Shown: positions 8,149 through 16,255 of the stretch, piece by piece
Layout of the letters: the number at the start of each line of letters is the position of its first letter
How positions within the stretch are numbered: the first letter of the stretch is position 1
Assembly: GCA_003168375.1 (NCBI GenBank)
Contig: PMSI01000004.1
Coordinates: 93,040-157,039 of the forward strand
Direction: 5' to 3'
DNA length: 64,000 nucleotides
Origin: Vulcanimicrobiota bacterium
GTDB lineage: Bacteria > Vulcanimicrobiota > Vulcanimicrobiia > Vulcanimicrobiales > Vulcanimicrobiaceae
Notes under the pieces: model-generated
The model's database searches: none
Told to the model about the DNA's origin: nothing
Seen by the model: the letters and a program-made list of their open reading frames with translations, nothing else
Position numbers and translations under genes: made by a program

Positions 8149-8946
8149 TCAGCCGAAGCGGCCGGTGATGTAGTCCTCGGTCCGCCGGTCCTTCGGTCTG
8201 GTGAATATCTGGTTCGTCGGGCCCGCCTCGACGATCGAACCGTTCAAGAAAAACGCGGTTCGATCGGAGACGCGGCCGGCTTGCGCCATCGAGTGGGTCA
8301 CGATCACAACGGTATAGCGCTCGCGCAGCTCGGCGATCAGCTCCTCGATTTTGACCGTCGCGATCGGGTCGAGCGCCGACGCGGGTTCGTCCATCAAGAT
8401 AACCTCGGGCCGCAGCGAGAGGACGCGCGCGATGCAGAGTCGCTGCTGCTGGCCACCCGAGAGGGCGACGCCCGACTCCGACAGACGGTCCTTCACCTCG
8501 TCCCAGAGCGCCGCGTGCCGAAGGCTGTCCTCGACCAATCCCGCAATTCGCGATGCGTCCCGTTCGCCGTTCACACGCGGTCCGTAGGCAACATTGTCGT
8601 AGATCGACATCGGGAACGGGTTCGGGCGCTGGAACACCATGCCGACGCGGCGCCGCATCACGATGGGATCCACGCCGCGCGAATAGATGTCGACGTCGTC
8701 CAGCTCGACCTTTCCGGAGACGCGCGCCGACGGCGTCAGATCGTGCAGGCGGTTGATGGCGCGAATGAACGTCGATTTACCGCAGCCTGACGGACCGATC
8801 AGCGCCGTGACCTGGTTTTCCTCGATGTCGAGGGAGGCGTCGCGGACCGCATGATTCGAACCGTAGTACACGTCGAGATGGCTGACTCGGACCTTTACTG
8901 CAGTGGCCGCGGACGTCACTCGGCCGTCGATCGCGCGCTGAATCAT
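8149..8946 (-). CDS. pstB: Phosphate ABC transporter ATP-binding protein (second PstB)
   Basis: 265-residue ABC ATPase that powers phosphate import through PstCA. Walker [10 protein letters not shown] at 51-59, signature LSGGQQQR at 162-169, Walker B VILMDEP at 182-188, and the H-loop in [27 protein letters not shown] is the PstB-specific stretch around the Q-loop. The ATG overlaps the TGA of the preceding pstB (ATGA), so both copies are translated from one message. It is clearly diverged from the first copy. The presence of two ATPases for one permease pair is common in some phyla and could allow heterodimers. Confidence 0.93.
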   Translation of the reverse strand: MIQRAIDGRVTSAATAVKVRVSHLDVYYGSNHAVRDASLDIEENQVTALIGPSGCGKSTFIRAINRLHDLTPSARVSGKVELDDVDIYSRGVDPIVMRRRVGMVFQRPNPFPMSIYDNVAYGPRVNGERDASRIAGLVEDSLRHAALWDEVKDRLSESGVALSGGQQQRLCIARVLSLRPEVILMDEPASALDPIATVKIEELIAELRERYTVVIVTHSMAQAGRVSDRTAFFLNGSIVEAGPTNQIFTRPKDRRTEDYITGRFG

Positions 8947-9770
8947 CCGAATCGTCCGGTGATGTAGTCTTCGGTGCGCCGGTCGTTGGGATGCGTGAAA
9001 ATCTGCTGCGTCGGTGCGTATTCGATGACGCTGCCCACCCGATCGGCGTCGCCGAGCATGAACGCGGCGAAGTTCGAAACACGCGCCGCCTGCTGCAAGT
9101 TGTGGGTGACGATCACGACGGTGTAGTTCGTCGCGAGTTGCTCCATGAGCTCCTCGATCTTCAGCGTCGACAGCGGATCGAGGGCCGACGTCGGCTCGTC
9201 CATCAGGAGTACTTCGGGCTGCACGGCAAGCGCCCGCGCGATGCACAACCGCTGCTGCTGGCCACCCGACAGCGAGAGCGCGGGGTCGTCGAGTTTGTCT
9301 TTGACCTCGTCGAACAGCGCGGCTTGCCTCAGCGCCTCTTCGGCCAGGTCCTTCAGCTCACGAGGATTACGGCTCAAGCCGGTATAGCGCGGACCGGAGA
9401 CCACGTTCTCGAAGATCGACATGGTGGGGAACGGATTCGGCCGCTGAAAGACCATCCCGATGCGGCGGCGCGTGACGACCGGGTTCACGCCGGGATCGTA
9501 GATGTTCGTGCCGTCGAGCAGGACCTCGCCCGTCGTGCTCGCCCCCAGCGCCGACTCGTGGATGCGATTGAGGCACCGTAGGAAGGTCGTCTTCCCGCAG
9601 CCGGACGGCCCCATCAACGCCGAGATGGAATGCCGTCTGAAATCGAGGCTGACGTCGCGAATGGCCAGCTTCGTCCCGTACCACGCGCTGATGGACCGAG
9701 CGCACAGTGCTACGTCGGCTTCGTCTTCCACGGGGACGCTATTCTCCGCCGCGACGACGGTCGTCTGCAT
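8943..9770 (-). CDS. pstB: Phosphate ABC transporter ATP-binding protein (first PstB)
   Basis: 275 residues with all ABC ATPase motifs: Walker [10 protein letters not shown] at 54-62, signature LSGGQQQR, Walker B VLLMDEP and IVTHN. The PstB hallmark [18 protein letters not shown] is present. It is 3 bp downstream of pstA and overlaps the second pstB by four bases. It couples ATP hydrolysis to phosphate uptake and, with PstSCA, normally also signals phosphate status to PhoR. No phoU gene follows either copy in this window. Confidence 0.95.
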   Translation of the reverse strand: MQTTVVAAENSVPVEDEADVALCARSISAWYGTKLAIRDVSLDFRRHSISALMGPSGCGKTTFLRCLNRIHESALGASTTGEVLLDGTNIYDPGVNPVVTRRRIGMVFQRPNPFPTMSIFENVVSGPRYTGLSRNPRELKDLAEEALRQAALFDEVKDKLDDPALSLSGGQQQRLCIARALAVQPEVLLMDEPTSALDPLSTLKIEELMEQLATNYTVVIVTHNLQQAARVSNFAAFMLGDADRVGSVIEYAPTQQIFTHPNDRRTEDYITGRFG

Positions 9771-9773
9771 GGA

Positions 9774-10628
9774 TCAGGACCTCTTCGTCCGGCCGCGCAG
9801 CGCCCAGCGCGCCCCGATGTTCAGAACGAGCACGGCGAGAATGAGCAGCAGCGCTCCGCCCCACGCTTGCCGGTGCCAATCGTCGTACGGGGAAATCGCG
9901 TACGTAAAGATCTGCATCGCCAGGGCCGCCATCGGATTCCCCGGATTGACCTCCCAGAACTGACTGCCGAACGCCGTGAACAGCAGCGGAGCGGTCTCAC
10001 CGGTCACGCGCGCGATGGCGAGCAGCAAGCCCGTAACGATCAGCGGTCGGGCTGCCGGCAGAACGACGTGGATCACCCCGCCGTAGTCGGGAAGTCCGAG
10101 CGCCAGGGCACCTTCGCGAATCGCCGTCGGCACGCCGCGGATCGCCTCTTCGGACGTCCTGATCATCAAGGGCAGCATCAACACCGCGAACGCGAACGCG
10201 GCAGACAACCCGGAGAAGTGCCTGAACGGCTGAACCAGGATGGTGTACGCGAAAAGACCGATTGCGATGCTCGGCACACCCGACAGTACTTCGGCGAGAA
10301 AGCGCACGCATTCGGCCGGAAGTCCGCGGCCGTAGATGGCAAGATAGAGCCCGGTCAGGACACCGACGGGTACGGCCATCAGCGTTGCGAGCGCGACGAT
10401 GATCAGCGTCCCGACGATGCCGTTCGCGACGCCTCCGCCCGACACGCCCACCGGATGCGGCAACTGGGTCACGAACGCCGGATTGATCGCGCTCCATCCC
10501 TGTACGACGACGTATCCGAGGATCACGATCAGAAGCCCGGCGGCAAGGGCCGAGCAGAAGCCGGTCAGTACGACGCCGGCGATCCCGCTCACGCGCCGCG
10601 ACGCCGCGAGCCGCGAACCTGCGATCAT
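9774..10628 (-). CDS. pstA: Phosphate ABC transporter permease PstA
   Basis: 284-residue six-helix permease. The start at 10628 is chosen because its ATG overlaps the pstC stop (ATGA); the frame extends 11 codons further with no support. The binding-protein-dependent transport signature (EEAIRGVPTAIREGALALG) sits near the cytoplasmic loop that docks PstB, and VTGETAPLLFTAFG is typical of PstA. It pairs with PstC in the inner membrane. Confidence 0.94.
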   Translation of the reverse strand: MIAGSRLAASRRVSGIAGVVLTGFCSALAAGLLIVILGYVVVQGWSAINPAFVTQLPHPVGVSGGGVANGIVGTLIIVALATLMAVPVGVLTGLYLAIYGRGLPAECVRFLAEVLSGVPSIAIGLFAYTILVQPFRHFSGLSAAFAFAVLMLPLMIRTSEEAIRGVPTAIREGALALGLPDYGGVIHVVLPAARPLIVTGLLLAIARVTGETAPLLFTAFGSQFWEVNPGNPMAALAMQIFTYAISPYDDWHRQAWGGALLLILAVLVLNIGARWALRGRTKRS

Positions 10629-11617
10629 GGGCGGCGCCCCAGTGAACGCAGCATCGACCACATGAGAACACGCGCGCCGCCGTTGACGACGACGCTTACG
10701 ACGAAGAGGATCAGGCCGAGCTCGAGCAGCGCGCTGAGGTAGATCGACGACGTCGCCTCGGTAAACTCGTTCGCGATCACGCTCGACAGCGTGTATCCGG
10801 GCGCGAAAAGCGAGGCTGAGATCGCGGGCCGATTACCGATCACCATCGTCGCGGCGATCGTCTCGCCGAGCGCGCGTCCCAGCGCTAAGACGCAGGCACC
10901 GACGATTCCCGCTCGGGCCGACGGCAGCACGACACGCGTCGCGGTTTCCCAGCGCGTCGCACCAAGCGCGATCGACGCTTCGCGCAGCTCGTTGGGCACC
11001 GCCTGGATCAAATCGCGCGCGATCGCAGCGACGGTCGGCACGATCATCAACGCCAGGAGCAACCCGGCCGTGAACAGACCGACGCCGTAGATCGGTCCGG
11101 AAAAGAGCGGCAAGAACCCAAGATAGCGCTGTAGGAACGGCTCGACGGTCTGGCTCAAGATCGGCGCCAGCACGAACAAACCCCACAAGCCGAACACGAC
11201 GCTCGGCACGGCGGCGAGCAGCTCGATGAAAAAGCTCACCGGGCGCGCGACGACGGCAGGCGCGAACTCGGCGAGAAAAACGGCGGCCGATATCCCGACG
11301 ACGCCCGCGATGACGATCGCAATTGCCGAGCTCACCACGGTTCCGTAGATGAACGGCAGGGCTCCGAAATGATTCGTGACCGGGTTCCACTCGGAGCTCC
11401 ACAGGAACCCTGCCCCGAACGTAACGATCGACTCCCACGAACCGTGGACGAGCTCGACGAACAGCCCGGCGATGAGCGCCACAAAAAGCAATGTCGCCCC
11501 GAGCAGGGCGACCCGAAATGCGCGATCGGAGACGGCCTGGCGCGTCGTCAGGCCGCGTTGGGCCGCGCGGCCACGCGCCGCCGTGAGGGTTCGAGGTGAG
11601 TCGAGCTCAGTACTCAT
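10625..11617 (-). CDS. pstC: Phosphate ABC transporter permease PstC
   Basis: 330 residues with a basic cytoplasmic N-terminus of about 33 residues, then multiple membrane helices. It shows the PstC phrase YGTVVSSAIA and the EAA-type loop ELREASIALGATRWE followed by GRALGETIAATMVIGN. It forms the phosphate channel with PstA. A strong hairpin lies in the 99-bp gap between pstS and this gene, which would lower its expression relative to pstS. Confidence 0.94.
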   Translation of the reverse strand: MSTELDSPRTLTAARGRAAQRGLTTRQAVSDRAFRVALLGATLLFVALIAGLFVELVHGSWESIVTFGAGFLWSSEWNPVTNHFGALPFIYGTVVSSAIAIVIAGVVGISAAVFLAEFAPAVVARPVSFFIELLAAVPSVVFGLWGLFVLAPILSQTVEPFLQRYLGFLPLFSGPIYGVGLFTAGLLLALMIVPTVAAIARDLIQAVPNELREASIALGATRWETATRVVLPSARAGIVGACVLALGRALGETIAATMVIGNRPAISASLFAPGYTLSSVIANEFTEATSSIYLSALLELGLILFVVSVVVNGGARVLMWSMLRSLGRRP

Positions 11618-11656
11618 GAACGAACGAATGCGCCTGCTGACGTGGCAATTGCGAGA

Positions 11657-11686
11657 GCCCCTCGCGCGGCGGCGCGCACGAGGGGC
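11657..11686 (-). promoter_or_regulatory. Intercistronic hairpin between pstS and pstC
   Basis: GCCCCTCG pairs with CGAGGGGC, and an inner GCGCG/CGCGC stem continues it with one bulged base. It lies 30 nt after the pstS stop and about 40 nt before the pstC start. Such hairpins between a binding-protein gene and its permease genes usually protect the upstream mRNA and partly terminate transcription, giving excess PstS. Confidence 0.6.
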
Positions 11687-11716
11687 ATCGGGTCCAGACC
11701 TCGGGCAGCCGCGATA

Positions 11717-12766
11717 TTAGACCTTTACTTCAGCGAGGGCCTTCTTCGCTGTGTCCTGCACCGTCCCGGGGAGTGCCACGTAGTTCAACGAAGCGGCGAT
11801 TTTCTGAGCGTCGTCGCCGGTGACCCAGGTGAGAACGTCGCGAACGAGCTTCGCCCGCGCCTTGTCGGTGGGATTCTCGTAGACGAAGGCCCAGGTGTAG
11901 CCGGAGATCGGATACGAGTTGGCGCCGGCACGATCGACGATTGAAAAGTCGGTTGCTGAGACGGATGGCTTCGTGGACGCGGCTGCCTGGACGGTCGACG
12001 CCGTGCAGAAGACCCACTTACCCGCTTTGTTCTCGAGCTGTGCGGTCGACAGCTTGTTCTCCATCGCATAGGCAAGCTCGACGTAGCCGATCCCGCCCGT
12101 CGTCTGGCGCACCTGACCGGCAACGCCCTCGTTACCCTTACCGCCGACCGTGTTCGAACCCGGCCACTGCACGCTCTTGCCCGTCCCGACCTTGTCCTTC
12201 CAGTCCTTCGAGACGCTGCTCAAGAAATCAGTGAAGATGTAGGTCGTGCCGGATCCGTCGGACCGGTGTACGGTAACGATCGGAAGGTTCGGAAGCCCAG
12301 CCCGAGGATTCAGCTTTTCGAGGACCGGATCGTTCCAGTGCGTGATCTTGCCGAGGTAGATGTCGACGATCGCCTCGCGCGTGAGCTTGAGCCCACCCGG
12401 CACCGTAACCGGCAGGTTGTAGGTGACCGCGATACCGCCCAACGCCACCGGGACCTGGACGACGGCGCCGCTCGCGCGCTTCAGCTCGTCGGCGTTCATC
12501 GGAACGTCCGAAGCACCGAAGTCGACGGTCTTGGCGGTGAACTGTTGGATGCCGCCGCCACTGCCGATGGACTGATAGTTCACGGTGACGTCGTTGTGCG
12601 CTTGCGAGTACGTGTAGAACGCCTTCGAGAAGAACGGGTAGACGAAGCTCGATCCGGCCCCGGTCAGCTGCGTCGCGGCAAGGGCCGGCAGGCTGGCAAG
12701 CCCGGCCGATCCGACGAAGCCCGCGATCAAAGCCGCGCACGCGCGGCGAGTCATTCTTGTGCTCAT
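11717..12766 (-). CDS. pstS: Phosphate-binding protein PstS
   Basis: 349 residues with a Sec signal peptide (cleavage near LPALA-ATQ). Typical PstS landmarks follow: LTGAGSSFVYPFFSKAF, YQSIGSGGGIQQF, DFGASDVPM, the YLGKITHWNDP segment and VHRSDGSGTTYIFTDFL, which carry the phosphate-ligating Ser, Asp and Arg residues of the family. There is no lipobox, so the protein is soluble in the periplasm. It is the first gene of the pst operon proper, and repeated TTAA elements precede it. Confidence 0.95.
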   Translation of the reverse strand: MSTRMTRRACAALIAGFVGSAGLASLPALAATQLTGAGSSFVYPFFSKAFYTYSQAHNDVTVNYQSIGSGGGIQQFTAKTVDFGASDVPMNADELKRASGAVVQVPVALGGIAVTYNLPVTVPGGLKLTREAIVDIYLGKITHWNDPVLEKLNPRAGLPNLPIVTVHRSDGSGTTYIFTDFLSSVSKDWKDKVGTGKSVQWPGSNTVGGKGNEGVAGQVRQTTGGIGYVELAYAMENKLSTAQLENKAGKWVFCTASTVQAAASTKPSVSATDFSIVDRAGANSYPISGYTWAFVYENPTDKARAKLVRDVLTWVTGDDAQKIAASLNYVALPGTVQDTAKKALAEVKV

Positions 12767-12802
12767 GTGGGCCCATCGTGTCAGAGGCGGCCTAAGCGAA
12801 GT

Positions 12803-12827
12803 TTAAATGTACCTTAACGACTCTTAA
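12803..12827 (-). promoter_or_regulatory. Possible Pho box: three TTAA repeats upstream of pstS
   Basis: TTAA occurs at 12803, 12814 and 12824, spaced 11 and 10 bases, i.e. one helical turn apart on the same face of DNA. OmpR-family regulators such as PhoB/PhoP bind repeats with this spacing, and phoB lies directly upstream. The AT content contrasts sharply with the surroundings. The exact consensus of this lineage is unknown. Confidence 0.5.
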
Positions 12828-12836
12828 TGTTCGGGG

Positions 12837-13745
12837 TCACAGCTCGGCGACGGCGGCGGCCGGGATGCGCATCGTGAACGTCGCGCCTCGTCCGTACAAG
12901 GACTCGGCGGTGAGCGATCCGCCGTGCGCCTCGACCAGATGCTTCGCGATCGCCAGACCCAGCCCGGTTCCGCCGGCTTCGCGCGACCGCGACCGGTCGA
13001 CGACGTAGAACCGCTCGAAGACCCGCGGCAGGTCCGTGAACGGAATGCCGGTGCCCGTGTCGCGCACGCTGAGAACCGCATCGGCCTCGTCCCGGCGAAC
13101 GTCGACGACGACCGCTCCGCCGCCCGGGGTGTGCCGCAGGGCGTTGTCGACGAGGTTGACGACGACTTGCGCCAGCTCACCGCGGTCGGCGTTGACCTCG
13201 ACCGCTTGCGGCGCGTCGAGCTGCAACGCGATGTCAAGCCCTGCGGCCCGGCGCCCAAACGTGTTCACCGTCGACATCGCGACGTCGCGAAGGTCGAAGC
13301 GCTCCTGCCTCAGCGGAACGATTGCGGACTCCGAGCGCGCGAGCTCGAGCAGGTCCTCGACGAGGCGGATCATCCGCTCCACCTCGTTCTGCACCTGCGG
13401 CAAGAACAGCGCGCGCGCCTCCTCGTCGTCCTCGGAAATCAGCACCGTTTCGAGCATCAGCTTCATCGCGGAGAGCGGCGTGCGCAGCTCGTGCGAGACG
13501 TTGCCGATGAAGTCGCTGCGCATCTTCTCTGCGGCGAGCAACGCGGTGCGGTCGGCGGCGATCGCCATGGCGCCCTCGTCGTACGGCTGCGCGGTCACGC
13601 CGTAGTACCGCTCGCGCCCACCGGCGCCGAACGCGACGTCGCCGGTGCGGGTCTCCCCGCCGAGCGCCGCCTGCACCATCCGCTCGAGGTCGACCGACGG
13701 AACGACTTCGATCAGCGCGCGGCCGATCGCCCGCGCACGGTCCAC
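12837..13745 (-). CDS. phoR: Phosphate-regulon sensor histidine kinase PhoR
   Basis: From the first canonical start (GTG at 13745) the protein is 302 aa: the end of a PAS domain, a HisKA dimerisation domain with SHELRTPL (phospho-accepting His), and a HATPase_c domain with NLVDNALRHT, DTGTGIPF and GGTGLGLAI. It would phosphorylate PhoB. However, the same frame stays open without a break to the phoB stop at 13989 and encodes the first half of the PAS domain (PFAAFTVDARGRVRVFN) and a hydrophobic stretch (LGALAGIIATYAAL). So the real protein almost surely begins upstream, although no ATG, GTG or TTG exists there. See findings. Confidence 0.85.
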   Translation of the reverse strand: MDRARAIGRALIEVVPSVDLERMVQAALGGETRTGDVAFGAGGRERYYGVTAQPYDEGAMAIAADRTALLAAEKMRSDFIGNVSHELRTPLSAMKLMLETVLISEDDEEARALFLPQVQNEVERMIRLVEDLLELARSESAIVPLRQERFDLRDVAMSTVNTFGRRAAGLDIALQLDAPQAVEVNADRGELAQVVVNLVDNALRHTPGGGAVVVDVRRDEADAVLSVRDTGTGIPFTDLPRVFERFYVVDRSRSREAGGTGLGLAIAKHLVEAHGGSLTAESLYGRGATFTMRIPAAAVAEL

Positions 13746-13988
13746 TCCGAACAGCTCGCACGCCGCGGCATTGAATACGCGGACGCGTCCGCGCGCATCG
13801 ACCGTGAAGGCGGCGAACGGAAGCGCGTCGACCAGCCGCGCAGCGTGGCCGCCATCGGTCGCGACGGGCGCGGGGAGTTCGTCCGCGGCGGCGCCGCGCC
13901 GCGCCCGCGACGCTCGCAGCGCCGCGTACGTCGCGATGATTCCGGCAAGCGCACCGAGCGATGCGGAGAGCGGATCGGCCGTGTCCGT

Positions 13989-14687
13989 CTACTCGCGAAA
14001 CATGTAGCCGCGGCTACGGACGGTGATGATGTGGCGGGGGTTGTTGGCGTCGACCTCGATCTTCTCGCGCAGCCAGCGCACGTGCACGCTGATCGTTTGG
14101 TGCTCGCCCTCGAAGTCGTACCCCCACACCTTCTCGAGGAGCATCTGCCGCGTTACGATGCGGCCGCGGTGCTCCATCAGCACGTGCAGCAGCCGGAACT
14201 CCTTCGGTGCCAGCGCGACCTCGCGCCCGCGCACGACGAGCCGCTGCCGCGACGGGTCGATGGTGATCTCGCCGGCCGTGATCGAGTCGTCGCGCTCGTC
14301 GGCGTCGACCTCGACGCGGCGCAGGCGCGCCTTGATGCGCGCCATGATCTCGCCGAGCGAGAACGGCTTCGTCACGTAGTCGTCGGCGCCGAGCTCGAGG
14401 GCCAGAACCTTGTCGAACTCCTGGTCCTTCGCGGTCAGCATGATGATCGGGACGCTCGAGCTCTTGCGAATCTCCTTGCAGGCCTCGATCCCGTCGAGGA
14501 GCGGCAGCATGATGTCGAGGACCACGAGATCGGGATGCTCCGTCTGCGCAAGCGTCACGGCGGTGCGGCCGTCACCGGCGGTCGTCACGGCATAACCGTT
14601 CTTCTCGAGGTTGTAGCGCAGCGAGTGCACGATCGCCGCCTCGTCGTCGACGAGGAGGATCTTCTTCTTGGTCCCGGACGCCGTCAC
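13989..14687 (-). CDS. phoB: Phosphate-regulon response regulator PhoB/PhoP
   Basis: 232-residue OmpR-family regulator. The receiver domain has acidic residues at 14-16 (DDE), the phospho-acceptor Asp58 in VVLDIMLP, Thr85 (LTAK) and Lys107 (TKPFS). The winged-helix domain covers about 130-230 (APKEFRLLHVLMEH, then HQTISVHVRWLREKIE and the terminal RSRGYMFRE). It activates pst and related genes under phosphate starvation. Its GTG overlaps the end of the broken ppx/gppA gene (GTGA), and its TAG stop is followed in the same frame by phoR. Confidence 0.94.
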   Translation of the reverse strand: MTASGTKKKILLVDDEAAIVHSLRYNLEKNGYAVTTAGDGRTAVTLAQTEHPDLVVLDIMLPLLDGIEACKEIRKSSSVPIIMLTAKDQEFDKVLALELGADDYVTKPFSLGEIMARIKARLRRVEVDADERDDSITAGEITIDPSRQRLVVRGREVALAPKEFRLLHVLMEHRGRIVTRQMLLEKVWGYDFEGEHQTISVHVRWLREKIEVDANNPRHIITVRSRGYMFRE

Positions 14688-15261
14688 GCGCGGTCACCCT
14701 GCGCCTGCGCGGAGCCGGAGGCGTCGACCACGTCGAACACGGCGCGCAGGCCGAAGGTCCGTTCGAAGAGATCGGCTTTCTCCATTGCAGCGTCGACTTC
14801 GCCCGAGGCGTCGCCGTCGGCCTGCGCCGAGACGATCACGATCCCTCCCTCGGGGGCCGCGCCGACGTCGGTGACGACCCCGAGGTGGCGGATGTCGAGG
14901 CCGTCGGCGATCCGCAGCAGCGCGGCCAGGACGTCGACGCGCCGGCGGTCCCCCGGCGCGAGCGCGGCGTATTCCGGGTGCGACGGTTTCGGCATCGCCT
15001 TGCGGTAGTAGCGCGCGATCTGCGCGACCAGCTCGCGCTCGTCGTCGCGCCAGCCGTCCAGCGGCGTGTTGCGGATCAAATAGGCCGCGTGCTTGTGGTG
15101 CCCGCGCGAGAGCCGGATCCGCTCTCGAGCGCGTCCTCGCTGCCGAGCCGTACCATCTCGCGTGCCTTGTAGACAACGCGCGAGGTATCGAAGGCGGAGT
15201 CGAGCTCGACGACGATCAGGTGGATCGAGTTCGTTCCGACGTCGATCGCCCCGAACGGCAT
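14684..15261 (-). pseudogene. Broken ppx/gppA (exopolyphosphatase) with large internal deletion
   Basis: The 5' part (from 15261) encodes the N-terminus of a Ppx/GppA phosphatase: FGAIDVGTNSIHLIVVELD, the conserved actin-fold phosphate-1 loop. After about 46 residues the frame changes, and in another frame the C-terminal HD-type part appears: LSRGHHKHAAYLIRN, then LVAQIARYYRK and LLRIADGLDIRH, ending at 14684. About 300 residues of the usual 500, including most of the catalytic domain, are missing. The junction lies near 15105-15130 in a GAGAGC/GCTCTC inverted repeat. The C-terminal frame overlaps phoB by four bases. It is either a real remnant or an assembly collapse. Confidence 0.8.
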
Positions 15262-15265
15262 GGGG

Positions 15266-16168
15266 TCAGGCTTTCTTTCGCACGCGCACGCCCGCGGCGC
15301 GTTCGTAGAACTGCGCGACCGACGTGTAGTCGTCGCGGCCGTGACCCTCGCCCGAGCTCGCGGTATAGAGCTGGTACGCGAGCGAGGAGGCCGGCATCGG
15401 GACGCCGATCGCGCGGGCGGAGTCGAGCGCGGCGGCGAGATCCTTGCGCAGCAGGTCGAGCATGAAGCCGGGCTTGTGCGAACCCGCCAGCCAGCTCTGC
15501 GGGAGCCAGTTCTGAAGCAGGTAGTTCGAGCCGGTCGCGGTTCCGATCACCGCCAGCGTGGCGTCGATGTCGGCCCCGGCTTTCGCGGCGAACGTCAGCG
15601 CTTCGATGTTGGCGATCATCGTGTTCGAGATGAGGATCTGGTTGACGAGCTTGACGACCTCGCCCATCCCGACGCCGCCGACGTGGTTCGGCGTCCCCAT
15701 CGCGCGCAGCACCGGCTCGGCGGCGGGGAAGTCCTCGTCGGACGCGCCGACGATGATGGTGAGCGTCCCCGTTTTCGCTCGCGCCGAGCCGCCGGAGACC
15801 GGAGCGTCGACGAAACGGAAACCACCCGCGCGCAGACGCCGGTCGAACTCGCGCGTCGCCACCGGCGAGATCGTCGACATGTCGATGAACAGCGTCCCGG
15901 GCTTCGCGCCGTGCGTCGCACCGAGCTGGCCGAAGAGCGTCTCATCGACCTGCGGTGCGTCCGGCACGCAGGTGATGACGCACGTGCTGTCTCGCGCGAC
16001 GCCGGCCGGATCACCGCCGTCCCGTGCGCCGAGCGCGACGAGGCGCTCGACCGGTTCGCGATTGCGATGCCCGCACACGGTGAGTGCGAAGCCGGCGCGC
16101 AGCAGCGCCGCCGCCATCGGCTCGCCCATCACGCCCACGCCGATGAATCCGACCGTCTCGTTTCCCAT
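15266..16168 (-). CDS. NAD(P)-dependent beta-hydroxyacid dehydrogenase (HIBADH family)
   Basis: 300 residues with the family signature at the N-terminus (VGFIGVGVMGEPMAAALLRAG, GxGxMG at 10-15), the substrate loop DAPVSGGSARA at 121-131, and the catalytic lysine 173 in GEVVKLVNQ. It reduces or oxidises short beta-hydroxy acids; tartronate semialdehyde reductase and 3-hydroxyisobutyrate dehydrogenase are the main options and cannot be told apart by eye. It is four bases from the ppx/gppA remnant and is probably the first gene of that transcript. Confidence 0.88.
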   Translation of the reverse strand: MGNETVGFIGVGVMGEPMAAALLRAGFALTVCGHRNREPVERLVALGARDGGDPAGVARDSTCVITCVPDAPQVDETLFGQLGATHGAKPGTLFIDMSTISPVATREFDRRLRAGGFRFVDAPVSGGSARAKTGTLTIIVGASDEDFPAAEPVLRAMGTPNHVGGVGMGEVVKLVNQILISNTMIANIEALTFAAKAGADIDATLAVIGTATGSNYLLQNWLPQSWLAGSHKPGFMLDLLRKDLAAALDSARAIGVPMPASSLAYQLYTASSGEGHGRDDYTSVAQFYERAAGVRVRKKA

Positions 16169-16203
16169 ACGAGCCGCTCGCGTACGTCGTGCGGGACGCG
16201 GCG

Positions 16204-16226
16204 CCCTTCGACAAGCTCAGGATGAC
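16204..16226 (+). repeat. Dispersed intergenic repeat, copy 1
   Basis: CCTTCGACAAGCTCAGG core followed by ATGAC. It lies in the gap upstream of the prenyltransferase gene. The same element occurs at 17204, 48685 and 53918. Confidence 0.85.
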
Positions 16227-16255
16227 ATGGCAAGGTCCGGTCGCAAATACGACGG

